From NCBI RefSeq assembly GCF_963675165.1, contig NC_087391.1, forward strand, positions 4,948,646-5,012,645: a stretch of 64,000 nt of DNA, written 5' to 3'. The position numbers were made by a program, and so were the translations under genes. The notes under the pieces were generated by a model. The model saw nothing but the letters and a program-made list of their open reading frames with translations. It searched no databases and was not told where the DNA came from. The stretch is from Halichondria panicea (Eukaryota; Porifera; Demospongiae; Suberitida; Halichondriidae). Below, in pieces: positions 21,101 to 32,555 of this stretch; positions within the stretch are counted from its first letter, which is position 1; each line of letters starts with the position of its first letter.

Positions 21101-22895
21101 GGTGATGATTGTAACTTGAGAATACGAGTGGTGTAAGCTGCGCTGTGCTAATACCTCTCACCGTTGTTTTGCTTTCGCTTAAAAACTATTAGAAGAGGTG
21201 GAAAGGTATAATTATATATGAAATTGTTGATAGAATAGAATTCATTATATAGGAGAGGACAGACCTGAATATGGAAACAGAAACCTATCTGGCTGATGGC
21301 TTGATGAACAACGACCTGAAGCAAAACAGTGGGAGCAAAGCGGATCAGCAAACCTTTGTCAGAGTATAAGAGAGAATATTTAAGCACGGACATGCAGTAG
21401 ACAGATAAACAAGCAGAGAAAAGACTTGTGTACATGTGTGTACAGGCATCTATTGTTATCTATAATAATTATGGTGTCATTGTTGTGTTTTGTGGCTTCA
21501 TACACACAACCAGATTGTGGTAACTCACTTACTTTCACCTAGTATTGTTCGATATGCTGAATAAGACAGCACCACTCGGCTCCTCGACCTCTTCCTAAGT
21601 TGATTCAGATTCTCGAGCACGCATGCGCATTACATCCACAGGAATAATTATTGTCTGCAAGATGCTTGATCTCTTGCCAAGAGATCAAGTTCACAAAATG
21701 GTTACCTGCTTTAACATTTTTCTGACTCTTGTAGGCTAGCTAACAAAAAAACTAGCGTTTTTCTGACTCTTGTCAGCTAGCTAACAAAAAGCTAGCGCTT
21801 TAGTGCAACAATGTTGAATAGAAGTTTGTGCGAACAGGTGATACTACGAAAGAGTCTGAATACTGCAACAGCCTTCAATGTGAGTCAAACTAGCCAAAAA
21901 AAGCTTTAGTTTGCTAATCCACAAATCAAAATCCAAGAGTATAGAAGCTAGTCTCGCGCAGCCAGCCCCAGATGTTTTCTATTTGAATGCTAGGTACAAC
22001 AATTTTTAATCGAGGCTAGATCTAGTGCGAGACTATAATTATGTGACAGGGCCTAGCGCCTAGGAAAACAACCCTTATGGAGCAAACTAATAATTTTCAG
22101 TACACTACAAAGTAGAGCTATTTTAGGATTTTGGTTTTCTTTCATAAGAAGGAACTGCAATATCCCTATAACTTTTCAAAAAAATTTTATCTGAAATTTT
22201 TTTGTATATAGCCGTTACAAGGCAGCCATTGAATTTTTCATGCTGTTCCGAATTTGGAACATTAGTTTCTCAAAACGGTAGGTCAATACTGGCCCCCTTT
22301 CACCAGCAAATATTTTGGGGTAGGAAGGTGCATGAGATAAGCAAACATTGGCACTTGAAAGAGGTTGAACTTTAATTGCTGTCTTCACCGATGGCGTTGC
22401 CTAAAGAAGTAGCTATTCAAGCTTTTAATTATCATAACTTTTAAAAGACACTACTAATAAAAGAGACACAATTTGTCCAATGTCAGGGGGGTACTTGAGC
22501 ACCCTCTGCTACCTACTAGATCCGCCCCTGCTGAAGTTAGAGGAGGCTTTGAGCACCTTCCAGTCTGTTCCAGTATAACATTGTACTTTTCAGGTCTCTC
22601 TAAATATAGGATAAGAAGCCACCTCTTCTCTTTTTGTAAGTTCATACTCTTGCTTTCCTCTGGTCTTTATCACTTTAGGAGTCCTGAGACGTCTTTATCT
22701 TGTCCTGAGCGCAACTAGCTAGATAAACAGAGTCCAGCTGTACTCCGAAATGGCCGACAAGTTGATTTTCACGTCCTCCTAAATTTACAAGCAAATTTAA
22801 CCTTGATTTTTTGGTACACAAAAACAATACCTTGTGTGTTGTTTGTATGTCCTGTTGTGGGATACCAACCCATCACTGCACTGCGCTCTCTCGCT
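21100..22895. other. Intergenic stretch without a supported gene
   Basis: AT-rich DNA with a duplicated ~45-bp segment at 21715-21799 (tttttctgactcttgt, gctagctaacaaaaa, ctagcg), a gaggctag/tctagtgcgagact inverted pair around 21948-22034, and a TCTCTTGCCAAGAGA palindrome near 21672. A 95-codon minus-strand ORF at 21148-21435 has a hydrophobic look but no family features, and I do not support it. Confidence 0.6.
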
Positions 22896-22897
22896 TC

Positions 22898-22908
22898 TGC
22901 GCATGCGC
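22898..22908. promoter_or_regulatory. NRF-1-like site upstream of glycogen phosphorylase
   Basis: TGCGCATGCGC lies 155 bp upstream of the phosphorylase ATG, in the expected promoter position. NRF-1 sites are common in promoters of metabolic genes of animals. No TATA box is evident. Confidence 0.45.
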
Positions 22909-23063
22909 TCTCATAAAAGTTTATCTTTTGCGGCTACGCCCCGAGACATAACACATTCAGGAGACACGCCCCCTACCTAAGGGCTGTACGGAAGTTCAGT
23001 TCCACCAGAGCTCTCGAGCAGCAGAAACTTTTTCAGTCTTTTTTCCAGCAGCAGGCAGCAGTA

Positions 23064-26000
23064 ATGGCTCAAGGTGACTCTTCTGGCTACAGGAAGAAGC
23101 AAATCTCCATGAGAAACATTCCTCAGCTTGAGGACGTGAATACTGTGAAACTGAGCTTCAATCGACACCTCCATCAAACACTGGTCAAGGATCGCCATGT
23201 TGCCACCAAGCATGACTTCTACATGGCTACTGCCCACACTGTACGGGACAAGCTAGTGGGCAACTGGATCAGGACGCAGCAGCATTACTACAAGGAGGAT
23301 CCAAAGGTCAGTTATTCACACATACACTGCAACGAGGCAACGAGGCTCAAATGCACCAAATATCATTTTGTACCGTGTTGTTTTGTTTTTGTTGACTCAC
23401 TGTGTTGTGGTGTTCTTGATCTCACTGTCTGCACGTTGTTTCCATGCCTACATGCAGCGTTGCTACTATATCTCCATGGAGTACTATATGGGACGCTCTC
23501 TGACCAACGCCATGGTGAACCTGGGAGTGGACTCAGAGATGGAAGAGGCTCTGTATGAGGTGAGGATAATGGCTGCCACCTCAGTGGTCGTGGTTCATGG
23601 GGTTTGATTGTTAGAATGACCCTGCATGGACTCAACTTCATGCATACTATGAGTGCATTCATGCTTGCCATCTGACACAACGAATATGTTTAATAATAAA
23701 ATTTTAATTTATGAAGCCTCTTCTATACCACACTATAGAAGCCTTGCACTTAATAATTATATTAATTGCCTGAGGGGAAATGAACAGCCCTTAGAGTATT
23801 ATACTTCCTAATCTTAGAGCCCTGCTAGCTAGCAACCTCTTATATAATTGCTAGCTGTCCGCTGTTTCCACCTTGTTGAACAATGTGTGTATCCATGGCT
23901 TGCACATGCTCTCATCATGCTAGGTGCTCATGCACTTTGCAGTTATCTTGGGAAAGAGTGTGGTAAAAAGTTTGCCACTGAGTGATGTTTACATGTACTC
24001 ATAATTATCTTGGTATAGATTCACACAAGTAATATTTATCGTACAAAGCTGCCCCCTCACAACCCTCACAACTCTCACAACCCTCACAACTATTACACCC
24101 TTTGACACCCTCACAACTATCACACTCTCACACCCTTACTACTCACACCCTCTCACACCTTCACAGCTCGGCCTTAATCTGGAGGAGTTGCAGGACCAGG
24201 AGGAGGACGCTGGTCTCGGTAACGGTGGTCTGGGACGTTTGGCTGCCTGCTTCGTGGACTCCATGGCAACCCTTGCACTACCTGCCTATGGGTACGGCCT
24301 ACGTTACGAATACGGAATATTCACCCAGGCCATCAGAGATGGGTATCAGGTCAGTTCTTAGTGCATTCTGTATACATGGAGCTGGTTGTGGCAGTCTTTG
24401 AAGGTAGCCTTAGAAAGGCCAAAATGTGGTTGTTTTTTGGTGTTCTACATGTAGCTAGATACAACTGTACCACTCCTATGTTTATCATTGTAGAACTTTG
24501 CACCTTCGTGTATTGAGATTGAACCCTCTGTACCTACAGCATGAACTTCCCGATGACTGGCTCCGTTTTGGCAACTGTTGGGAGCTGCCTCGTCCAGAGT
24601 TCACCATCCCCGTCCATTTCTACGGCAGTGCTGAGTTGGATGGATGGCAGAACACACAGGTTGTGTTGGCCATGGCCTATGACTATCCTATCCCTGGCTA
24701 CAGGAACACCACTGTCAACACACTGCGTCTGTGGTCTGCCAAGTCCCCCAACAACTTTGAGTTGGGATACTGTGAGTTTACTAACTATAGAGTTGGGATT
24801 CTCTGAGTTTACTAACTGTAGAGTTGGGATTCTCTGAGTTTACTAAAGTTCTTCCAGTGGCATCTCGTTCATGATATGTACTTGAGTAGCATGAGTAGAT
24901 CATCCTAACTCTGTATATGCCTATATGTGTGAGGGGGTGTGCTGAACCTTGTCACTCCAAATAGAACAATACTAGAATCCCATTATTATCATTACTGTAT
25001 CACTGTATTACTAAGTCCTTGGTTATACGGAGCTCTAAAATGTAGCACTTAGTAGTTGTAAACACACAGGGAATTAACGCTTGACATATTTTCCCCATGT
25101 ACCCAGTCAACCATGGCGACTACATCAAGGCTGTACTGGACCGTAACCTGGCAGAGAACATTACCCGAGTGCTCTACCCCAATGATAACGTGAGGAAATG
25201 GTACACTCCTCACACTCTTCACACTACACACTCCTCACACTCTTCACACTCTTCACACTACACACTCCTCACACTCCTCACACTCTTCACACTACACACT
25301 CTTCACACTACACACTCCTCACACACACACCACACTCCTCACACACTCCTCCCATAGATGATGGAGGGCAAAGAGCTGCGACTGAAACAGGAGTACTTCC
25401 TCTGCTCGGCCACTCTACAGGACATTGTTCGTCGCTACAAGACCTTCAAGTCACGCGAGGGAGGTCCCAGCAGAACCACCTTCGACCAGTTCCCAGAGAA
25501 AGTGAGACTCCTAGTGACTGCATGTGCTAGCTTTTATATTATCAATTATAAGTTGTCAACGATATTCAAAGCAGCTAGTGTGGGACTAGCCTCGATCCCA
25601 GGCCGCACTTCCTTGAAGGGGAGGCCAGTGAAGGAGGCTAGTGTATGACATACCTTCGTATACTAATTGCTACATGCTTCAGTCCAGCGCATGAAGTGTA
25701 AACATCATTTGTATCAATGTTATCATAGTTACGTATATGGATCACTCTCGGCTCTCTTGCTCACACCCTCCCTCCATTATTATAGGCTGCCATTCAACTC
25801 AACGACACCCACCATGCACTGGCTATACCAGAGCTAATGCATATTCTCATGGATCTAGAAAAAGTTGGCTGGGAAGAGGCCTGGGACGTGTGCACCAAGA
25901 CCTTTGCCTACACCAACCACACCCTATTGCCTGAGGCCCTGGAGAGGTGGCCTGTGACCATGCTCCAGAAAATACTGCCCCGACATCTGCAGATCATCTA

Positions 26001-29000
26001 CGAGATCAACGCCCGCCACCTTAAGGTGAGTACCACCTCTGATAGTGTGTGTAGTGTACACGCATTGTGGAAGATGGTTTAGAATATCTTTTTTCTTCTC
26101 TGCTTGTTATTATAATAACGTAAATTCTTCCAGATGGTGGAGGAGTAAGTGAATGATACTGATTAAGTGTATTAAGTATCCTCATGCATGCTTGCAATTA
26201 CCTAGACCAGCTGAATAGGACTAATCTTCATCTAAGCGTAGCCAGTAGGTCCTGTATAATTATTATTAGGGGTATTGATTGTAGTAGAATTTAACAGTTC
26301 AATGATGATTCTTGCCCCCCCGTCTCCCCCGGACAGGCTGTGACTGCCCGATGGCCTGATGACCTGGACCGTGTGCGGAGGATGTCTCTAGTTGAGGAAG
26401 AGCCTGAGAAGAGGATCAACATGGCTCATCTGGCCATTGTTGGCTCTCACGCTATCAACGGAGTGGCAGCCATTCACTCTGGCATCCTCACAAGATCAGT
26501 GTGAGTGCAGTAGGGGAGGGGAGGTCCTTAGATCTCAGCTTGAGTTGCAAATATTGTTATTACACAGCGTGCAGTTTGTTGCCGAGTACATATTGATGTA
26601 CTATATACATGTTTGATAATGCTGCAATGATATTATGATGTGCTTATAAATCAACAATTGCTTTGCAAAAAAACGTGTTTTAGAGTTAACTTTGAAAGTT
26701 TGTAACGAATGTCTAATTTCAAAATTAAAAGATGCATTTTGTTCATAGATGTCAAATTATTATGGTTTTTCTCTCCCTCTCTCTCTTTCTCAGGTTCAAG
26801 GATTTCTTCGAGTATTGTCCTGAGAAATTCCAGAACAAGACCAATGGCATCACTCCTCGTCGCTGGCTGCGTCTCTGCAACCCAGGGCTATCAGACACCA
26901 TCTCTGACGTGAGTGAGGCTCACTTGTTGTGTATATCTTTACACGTGCTCACATGTACCAAGAGCAAATTAGAGTAGTGGATCCCACTCACCTATGACTA
27001 GTAATACTCACTCTTGGCCAGTATTGCCTACAAGTGTCAGACAGTCCCTATAATTTTCTTCTAACCATCCGGTGTGTCTGGACGATCTCAGGTCACCCTA
27101 CTAACTCAATCTACTAACTCAATCTACTAGTAATTCTATCGGTATTCTCGTTTCTCATTTGCTCCTGCATGTACTGATGTGTAAAGTATGCATAAAAGAA
27201 TTATGGATCTTAACATTAACTACTTTGTGTTGTGTGCAGGAGATAGGAGAGGGTTGGGTGATTGACCTCATGAAGCTGAAAGACCTCCTACCACTGGCCA
27301 CCAAGAGCAGCTTCCTAAGATCCGTTCTCAAAGTCAAGAAGGTGAGTCACATGACCTATACCCTGGGGATTAGAATGTGTGCATACTTATGAATGACTGT
27401 AGGATTTATGACTCGTAAACTACATCTGTACATGTAGTAATGTTAGTAGTATGTATTGTTTAAATTCATGACATGTAACCCTTATCATGTGACTGTCATG
27501 TGACTATAGGACAACAAGTTGAAGCTGAAGGAGTACCTGTATGAGAACACTGGGGTCACGGTGAATGTGGACTCCATGTTTGATGTTCACGTGAAGAGAA
27601 TCCATGAGTACAAGAGACAGCTGCTCAACGTCCTGCACATGATCACCCTCTACAATCGTACGTCATCTGCACAATTATGTACTGACCGTGTAAGCACGCA
27701 CGTATGGTAGAAATGTTCATATATTTCGTATTGTAGAGCATCATACGAAAATTAAAACTACGAAATTATTATACTGAAATAGGTTCAACGTCACTCGAAA
27801 TATTTAAATGTGTAATTTGCACCAACGAAAATTACTCGCTATACAACTTATAGTTATAGTTGAACATTGTTTAGACATGTTATTATTGTACATCTCCCAA
27901 TAGCTGATCATGTGGTATCAATTTTATTTGAAGTGTCAGATCATCTTGTCACCCCTCTTGTGCAGGCATCAAGGCCAACCCTGGTGTGCCCATGGTCCCC
28001 CGTACAATCATTGTGGGAGGCAAGGCTGCCCCAGGCTACTATACTGCCAAGAATATCATCAAACTCATCAACTCAGTTGCTGAAGGTTCGTCTCATGTGA
28101 CTACACATAACTGCATGTAGTACTTTCGATTGATTATAACTTTAGTTTAGATGGTCCAATATAAACAATAAAACATGCATTCTGTAGCTCTAACTATGTC
28201 TAATCACTGGTGTGGATTGTCTCAGTATCTGGCCGATATTCGACACAAACCGTGGGCTATAGCCTTGGTGAAATGACTGATTTTGGGTCCGGAAATAACG
28301 TTTGAAATAACCATACCATGAGATAGAGATCTCTTTGAGCTACAGGATGCATGTTTTATTTTTGAAATCGGACCTTCCAAACCAAAATTACGATCCCCTA
28401 ACAATTACATAATTATGCACTGTACGCCCATCCTTACTCGAACCTTTGTACCCACCCCCCTCCAGTTGTAAACAACGACAAAGATGTTGGTGACTGCCTC
28501 AAGATCATTTTCCTAGAGAACTACCGAGTCTCACTGGCAGAGAAGGTCATCCCAGCCACTGACCTCTCTGAGCAGATCTCCACAGCTGGCACTGAGGCCT
28601 CAGGCACTGGAAACATGAAATTCCAGGTGAGTAATAAGGCTCTGGCATGTATATAGAAAGACACACCTGTTGTTTTTATAGCTAATTTTTTGAGGTCCTT
28701 GTATATAGCGGGTTCATGTGTGCAGTTACAGATGATCAATATTACAAGGATTAATGTCTATAATGATCTAAATATGCCTTATTGTGTGCTCTAGCTTCTA
28801 GTCAGTAGTGTATTGAACTCTACACCACCCCCCTCTCCCTTCCCTCTCCCTCTCCCTCTCCCTTCCCTCTCCCTCTCCCTCCCCTCCTCCCAGGCGAATG
28901 GAGCACTGACCATCGGCACTTTGGATGGAGCCAACGTTGAAATGAAGGAAGAGATGGGAGCTGAAAACATCTTCATCTTTGGTATGACAGTGGACGAGGT

Positions 29001-30297
29001 GGAGAAGCTACGCAGTGACGGGTAAGTGACAGCTAGAGGCTTCTCATTGTAAGCTTCTCCTCGCTATGGCTTACTTGTGGTTTGGCAATAGTGACTTGGA
29101 GTAGTACGGTGCTTCCTCTAATGTGAGTGTACCTAGTGGGTTGACAACTCTACACAAAAATTATTCTACGAAAATTTGTTCTTTATATAATTACTGCTGT
29201 AACGTGCAAAGATTGAAGGCGTGGCCTAGGAGTGCTTCTGGTAAGCAGTCAACCCACGAATTTTATTCAACAAAAGGCCATTCCACGAAGTGGCTCAAAC
29301 ATTTTGCACTATAATATGCTATTAGTCTGCATGTTGTGGCATTGATAACTGAGTTTGCTAGACACATACAATTATTGTAAACTAGTACTTGTAAGTTGAT
29401 GTGTATGTTGTACTCGCTACGTGATGTGCAGGTACGTCCCTCGCAAATACTACGAGGCAAACGCTGAGCTCAAGAAAGCCATTGACCAGATCCACGACGG
29501 TTTCTTCTCCCCCAACGAGCCCTCCCTCTTCCATGACCTCACCAACCATCTGCTCAACCATGACACGTACGTGTGCACTGTCCACTGTCATATATAACTC
29601 ACAACACACTTTAATTATGTACATTACAAATAATATTGTGTTGTCCTAGTTTACTTGCCTGTACATTAGTATTCCACTGAACTTTATTATCAGACTCTGA
29701 AGGCTTTATCGTGCTTGTGTTATGCACATAGTCTCACTTGCTTCATACTGATAGTAGCTACTTGTACATGTATATATAGACTAGGCGGTGTGCCTTCATC
29801 TATACTAATCCACCCTCCCTCACACAATGTGTACTTACCTCCCCCCACACTCTCTCACTCGACAGCTACTGTCTGCTGGCTGACTATGAGGCGTACATAC
29901 AGTGCCAGGAGCGTGTCTCAGAGGCCTATAAGGTGAGCAGTCTGACTGCTAGCATACCAACCACCATCCGTCTATAAATTAACGCCTTAATTCACTGCTA
30001 CGTACTACAAACATTTATGCACGCAAAATAAATATTGCTTACAATTGCAGTGTGTGTATTTCCCAACAATAAGGTCCTTGTGTATTGTTGGTACACTGTA
30101 CGTGAGCTCACTTGTACAATGTTTGTTGTCTCACAGGACCAGACAAAATGGCTGACCATGGTAGTGAGGAATATTGCTACTGTGGGCAAGTTCTCTAGTG
30201 ACCGCACCATCCAACAGTACGCCACTGAGATATGGGGGGCCACACCCTGCCCACCCCCCAAGGAGACCAAAACTGACGCTAAAATGTGAGTGGTTGT

Positions 30298-30331
<34 letters not shown>

Positions 30332-30502
30332 ATGGGATCGAGCTTTATAGGTTGATTTGTGTGTGGTGTGGTGTGGTCAGTCAGTTTTGATCTGTCTTAT
30401 TCTTTTCTTTTCCCCAGGGCTCCTGTCAAGACTGCACCTGTCAAGGCTGCTATTACCAAGCCTTTGGCCAAGTCTGTGTCCAAGCAGAAGGCAAAGGCTT
30501 AA
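23064..30502 (+). CDS. Glycogen phosphorylase, complete
   Basis: PLP-dependent enzyme releasing glucose-1-phosphate from glycogen in the cytosol. 18 exons: 23064-23306, 23458-23559, 24167-24349, 24540-24771, 25107-25189, 25358-25501, 25786-26025, 26337-26500, 26794-26908, 27240-27341, 27510-27657, 27966-28085, 28466-28626, 28894-29021, 29432-29566, 29866-29932, 30137-30285, 30418-30502; 2601 nt, 866 aa (vertebrate forms about 842-847). The regulatory N-terminal serine context is kept (KKQISMRN, equivalent of Ser14). Also visible: [37 protein letters not shown], and the PLP-lysine segment [10 protein letters not shown]. The vertebrate muscle/liver/brain split does not apply, so no isoform symbol is given. 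Odd point: a C-terminal Lys/Ala/Pro-rich tail of about 35 residues ([21 protein letters not shown]), mostly from the last exon. Confidence 0.96.
24761..24850 (+). repeat. ~30-bp tandem repeat copying the end of phosphorylase exon 4 and its donor
   Basis: gagttgggat-actgtgagtttactaac (exon end plus donor) is followed by two more copies, gagttgggattctctgagtttactaa. The copies have CT instead of GT at the donor position, so only the first remains a splice site. Confidence 0.9.
25200..25352 (+). repeat. CACACTCCT/CACACTCTT simple repeat in phosphorylase intron
   Basis: About 150 bp of imperfect 9-12-bp pyrimidine-rich units forming almost the entire short intron between exons 5 and 6. His/Thr/Ser-rich ORFs over it are artefacts. 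Confidence 0.9.
25587..25644. mobile_element. Small inverted-repeat element (AGCCTCGATCCCAGGCC family)
   Basis: Starts tagcctcgatcccaggccgc and ends gtgaaggaggcta. Related pieces occur at 39091-39173, where both ends are full inverted repeats, and at 49400-49446. Short non-autonomous element. Confidence 0.55.
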
Positions 30503-30883
30503 ACAAACTAACTGAATCAGATTTAATTGTAGTGAAAAACAAATCCATTTAGTAGCGAGCCTGTCAACGATTGTGTGCTATATTTAGTTGTGTGTATTAT
30601 ATGCACAAAAACAAATTAATCTGTTTTGTTAATTAGGAATCAATGTGAAGAATGAATATTTCCAGTTGCTATATATGTATGTACACGTCATCCGCTCTCT
30701 AACTTTATCTAAAATGACGATCTTATTATCTTGCATTGTTGGGATTGTTGAGATCACAATATGTAACTATATACATGTACCAGTATTTCGAGAATTTGCA
30801 TCATCGACGATATACATGCTCACATGATGAAACTACAAAGAAAACTAATTCAAAACTACACACACAATCTTAGCACACAGAGA

Positions 30884-30961
30884 CTGAGTTCTAGCTAGGT
30901 GCATCAGAGAGCTGCCAGGAGTATCCTTTGAGCAGTTCCCTTCAAGAGACCAGAAACTCAG
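30884..30961 (-). promoter_or_regulatory. SECIS element of SelW copy 1 (3' UTR)
   Basis: On the minus strand, about 100 nt after the stop. Lower helix: CTGAGTT...AACTCAG and CTGGT...ACCTAG. The 5' side of the non-Watson-Crick core is TTGAA and the 3' side TGATG. The upper helix GGGAACTGCTC pairs with GGCAGCTCTC with one mismatch. The apical loop starts CAAA and contains an AGGA/TCCT mini-stem, as in form 2 SECIS elements. Most animal SECIS have AUGA; here it is UUGA. The same fold is kept in the second copy (31729-31806). Confidence 0.82.
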
Positions 30962-31062
30962 CCATGCATGCAAAAGTTAATGTGTCTGCATTGGGGGAAA
31001 AACAAAATATTACTATTAAATGTATAAAAATGGCTCCACTTACGAGTCTTATAAAAAGCTGT

Positions 31063-31494
31063 CTACTTCAGCTTGGCGCTAATGGCATCCGTAATCTTCT
31101 TCAGCTTAGCTTCAGAGTCAACGTAGCCATCGCCATTCTATATGAGGGATAAAACAAAGTAATCAGTAGTAGCGATCACTAACCTTTTTAGAGTGAACAA
31201 GGTCACCATCAACAGTGACCTCCAAGTAACCAGATACCCCATCTGTAGATTCCCCCTCCTGTATCATGTCAGTGTGCGTACGTAGAGACAAGCAGTTAAA
31301 TTACAAACGTAAAAAACATGGGAACACACCATTTTAATATCGTCCCCAAACTCGTCCGTCAGTTCCTCCGACAGGCGACGATACCTGGACACATACCCTC
31401 ATCCACCACTGACAGAAAAGAAAGAAACACATGTTAAAACTACCAAGCTTCACAAATATTCTCACCAATACACGACTTTTACTGTCACCACCAT
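31063..31494 (-). CDS. SELENOW: Selenoprotein W-like protein, copy 1 (85 aa, one Sec)
   Basis: Rdx-family thioredoxin-like redox protein. Exons (minus): 31494-31466, 31408-31330, 31258-31184, 31137-31063; 258 nt including the stop, 85 aa, matching SelW length. The protein reads MVVTVKVVYCGG-U-GY..., the C-x-x-U redox motif of SelW, with U encoded by the in-frame TGA at 31401-31399. Later motifs SGYLEVTVDGDLVHSKK and GDGYVDSEAKLKKI match SelW. The stop is TAG, leaving UGA free for Sec. Standard ORF callers miss it because of the TGA and short exons. A SECIS lies downstream (30884-30961). Confidence 0.93.
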
Positions 31495-31728
31495 AATGAT
31501 TGGATCTGTCAGATACAAAGGATCTAGAATCAGGAACAGCTCTTCACTGCACTATACAGGTGTAGGTCGTCTGGGTTGGTAATGTCTACACGCCTACTTT
31601 CTTTGGACCTTGTCATTGAGAGATCCAGAGATCACATTTTAATCAAAAAAATAATGATGAAACTACACAGATAATCACAAAACTAAACTACAATAGTTCA
31701 AAACACACACAACCTTAGCACACAGAGA

Positions 31729-31806
31729 CTGAGTTCTAGCTAGGTGCATCAGAGAGCTGCCAGGAGTATCCTTTGAGCAGTTCCCTTCAAGAGACCAGAA
31801 ATTCAG
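31729..31806 (-). promoter_or_regulatory. SECIS element of SelW copy 2 (3' UTR)
   Basis: Nearly identical to the copy-1 element, with the same core (TTGAA / TGATG), 10-bp upper helix, CAAA apical loop and AGGA/TCCT mini-stem. One change in the lower helix (AAACTCAG to AAATTCAG) replaces a G-C pair by G-U, which keeps the fold. Confidence 0.82.
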
Positions 31807-31920
31807 TTATGTATGCAAAGTTAAATGTGTCTGCATTGGTGGGAAAAACATAATAATTATTATGAATACTCACAATTAATATTGATGGCGGCTCCACTTA
31901 CGAGTCTTAAAAGAAGTTGT

Positions 31921-32387
31921 TTACTTCAGCTTGGCGCTAATGGCGTCCTTGATCTTCTTTAGCTTAGCTTCAGAGTCAACGTAGCCATCGCCACCCTATT
32001 AACATGAGGGATAAAACGAAGTGATCACTAGTGGCGATCACTAACCTTCTTAGAGTGAACAAGGTCACCATTAACAGTGACCTCCAAGTAACCAGTTATT
32101 CCAGGTGTAGATTCCCCCTCCTGTATCATGTCAGTGTGCGTACGTAGAGACAAGCAGTTAAATTACAAACGTAAAAAACATGGGAACACACCATTTTAAT
32201 ATCGTCCCCAAACTCGTCCGTCAGTTCCTCCGACAGGCGACGATACCTGGACCCGTACCCTCATCCACCACTGACAGAAAAAGGAAGCACATGTTAAAAA
32301 AACTGCTAAGTTTTAAGTCTATGTACATGTACCATGATTCACAAATAATTATTCTTACCAGTACACGACTTTTATTGTCACCACCAT
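31921..32387 (-). CDS. SELENOW: Selenoprotein W-like protein, copy 2 (85 aa, one Sec)
   Basis: Exons (minus): 32387-32359, 32270-32192, 32120-32046, 31995-31921, the same exon sizes (29, 79, 75, 75 nt) as copy 1. MVVTIKVVYCGG-U-GYGSRY..., in-frame TGA at 32263-32261, stop TAA. Compared with copy 1 it differs at few residues (V/I, V/G, D/P, V/I, S/T, D/N, N/G, T/K). The pair arose by tandem duplication of a ~0.85-kb unit that included the 3' UTR SECIS. It is the upstream copy; an NRF-1-like palindrome lies about 116 bp before its ATG. Confidence 0.93.
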
Positions 32388-32502
32388 ATTGGATCTGTCA
32401 GATATGTCAGAAAGAGCTTTTTAACACTGGTGTGAAATTTACTGTTTAGAGAAATGGCGTGCTAAGGAATTATGGACGTGAAAACAAGGGCGTGCCTCCT
32501 AC

Positions 32503-32512
32503 GCGCATGCGC
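32503..32512. promoter_or_regulatory. NRF-1-like palindrome between ADAT3 and SelW
   Basis: GCGCATGCGC lies 116 bp upstream of the SelW copy-2 ATG and only 44 bp past the ADAT3 stop, so the SelW promoter and the ADAT3 3' end share this short interval. Confidence 0.45.
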
Positions 32513-32555
32513 TAACTGCGGTATTCTAATTACAAGTAAACAAAAAATGGATTAT

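Noticed and set aside
21148-21435. 95-codon hydrophobic minus-strand ORF
   Set aside because: No family features, no supporting exons, and AT-rich repeat surroundings. A CAG-GTCTGT donor-like site inside it is not enough.
26134-26144. Possible 11-nt micro-exon in glycogen phosphorylase (cttccag-atggtggagga-gtaagtg)
   Set aside because: Ideal splice ends, but including it shifts the frame, and joining 26025 directly to 26337 gives the exact family length and sequence ([18 protein letters not shown]). Likely chance or a relic.
31399-31401. TGA in SelW as a premature stop (pseudogene)
   Set aside because: It falls exactly at the Sec position, is kept in both copies, reading frames continue to the family C-terminus, and a SECIS follows each gene.
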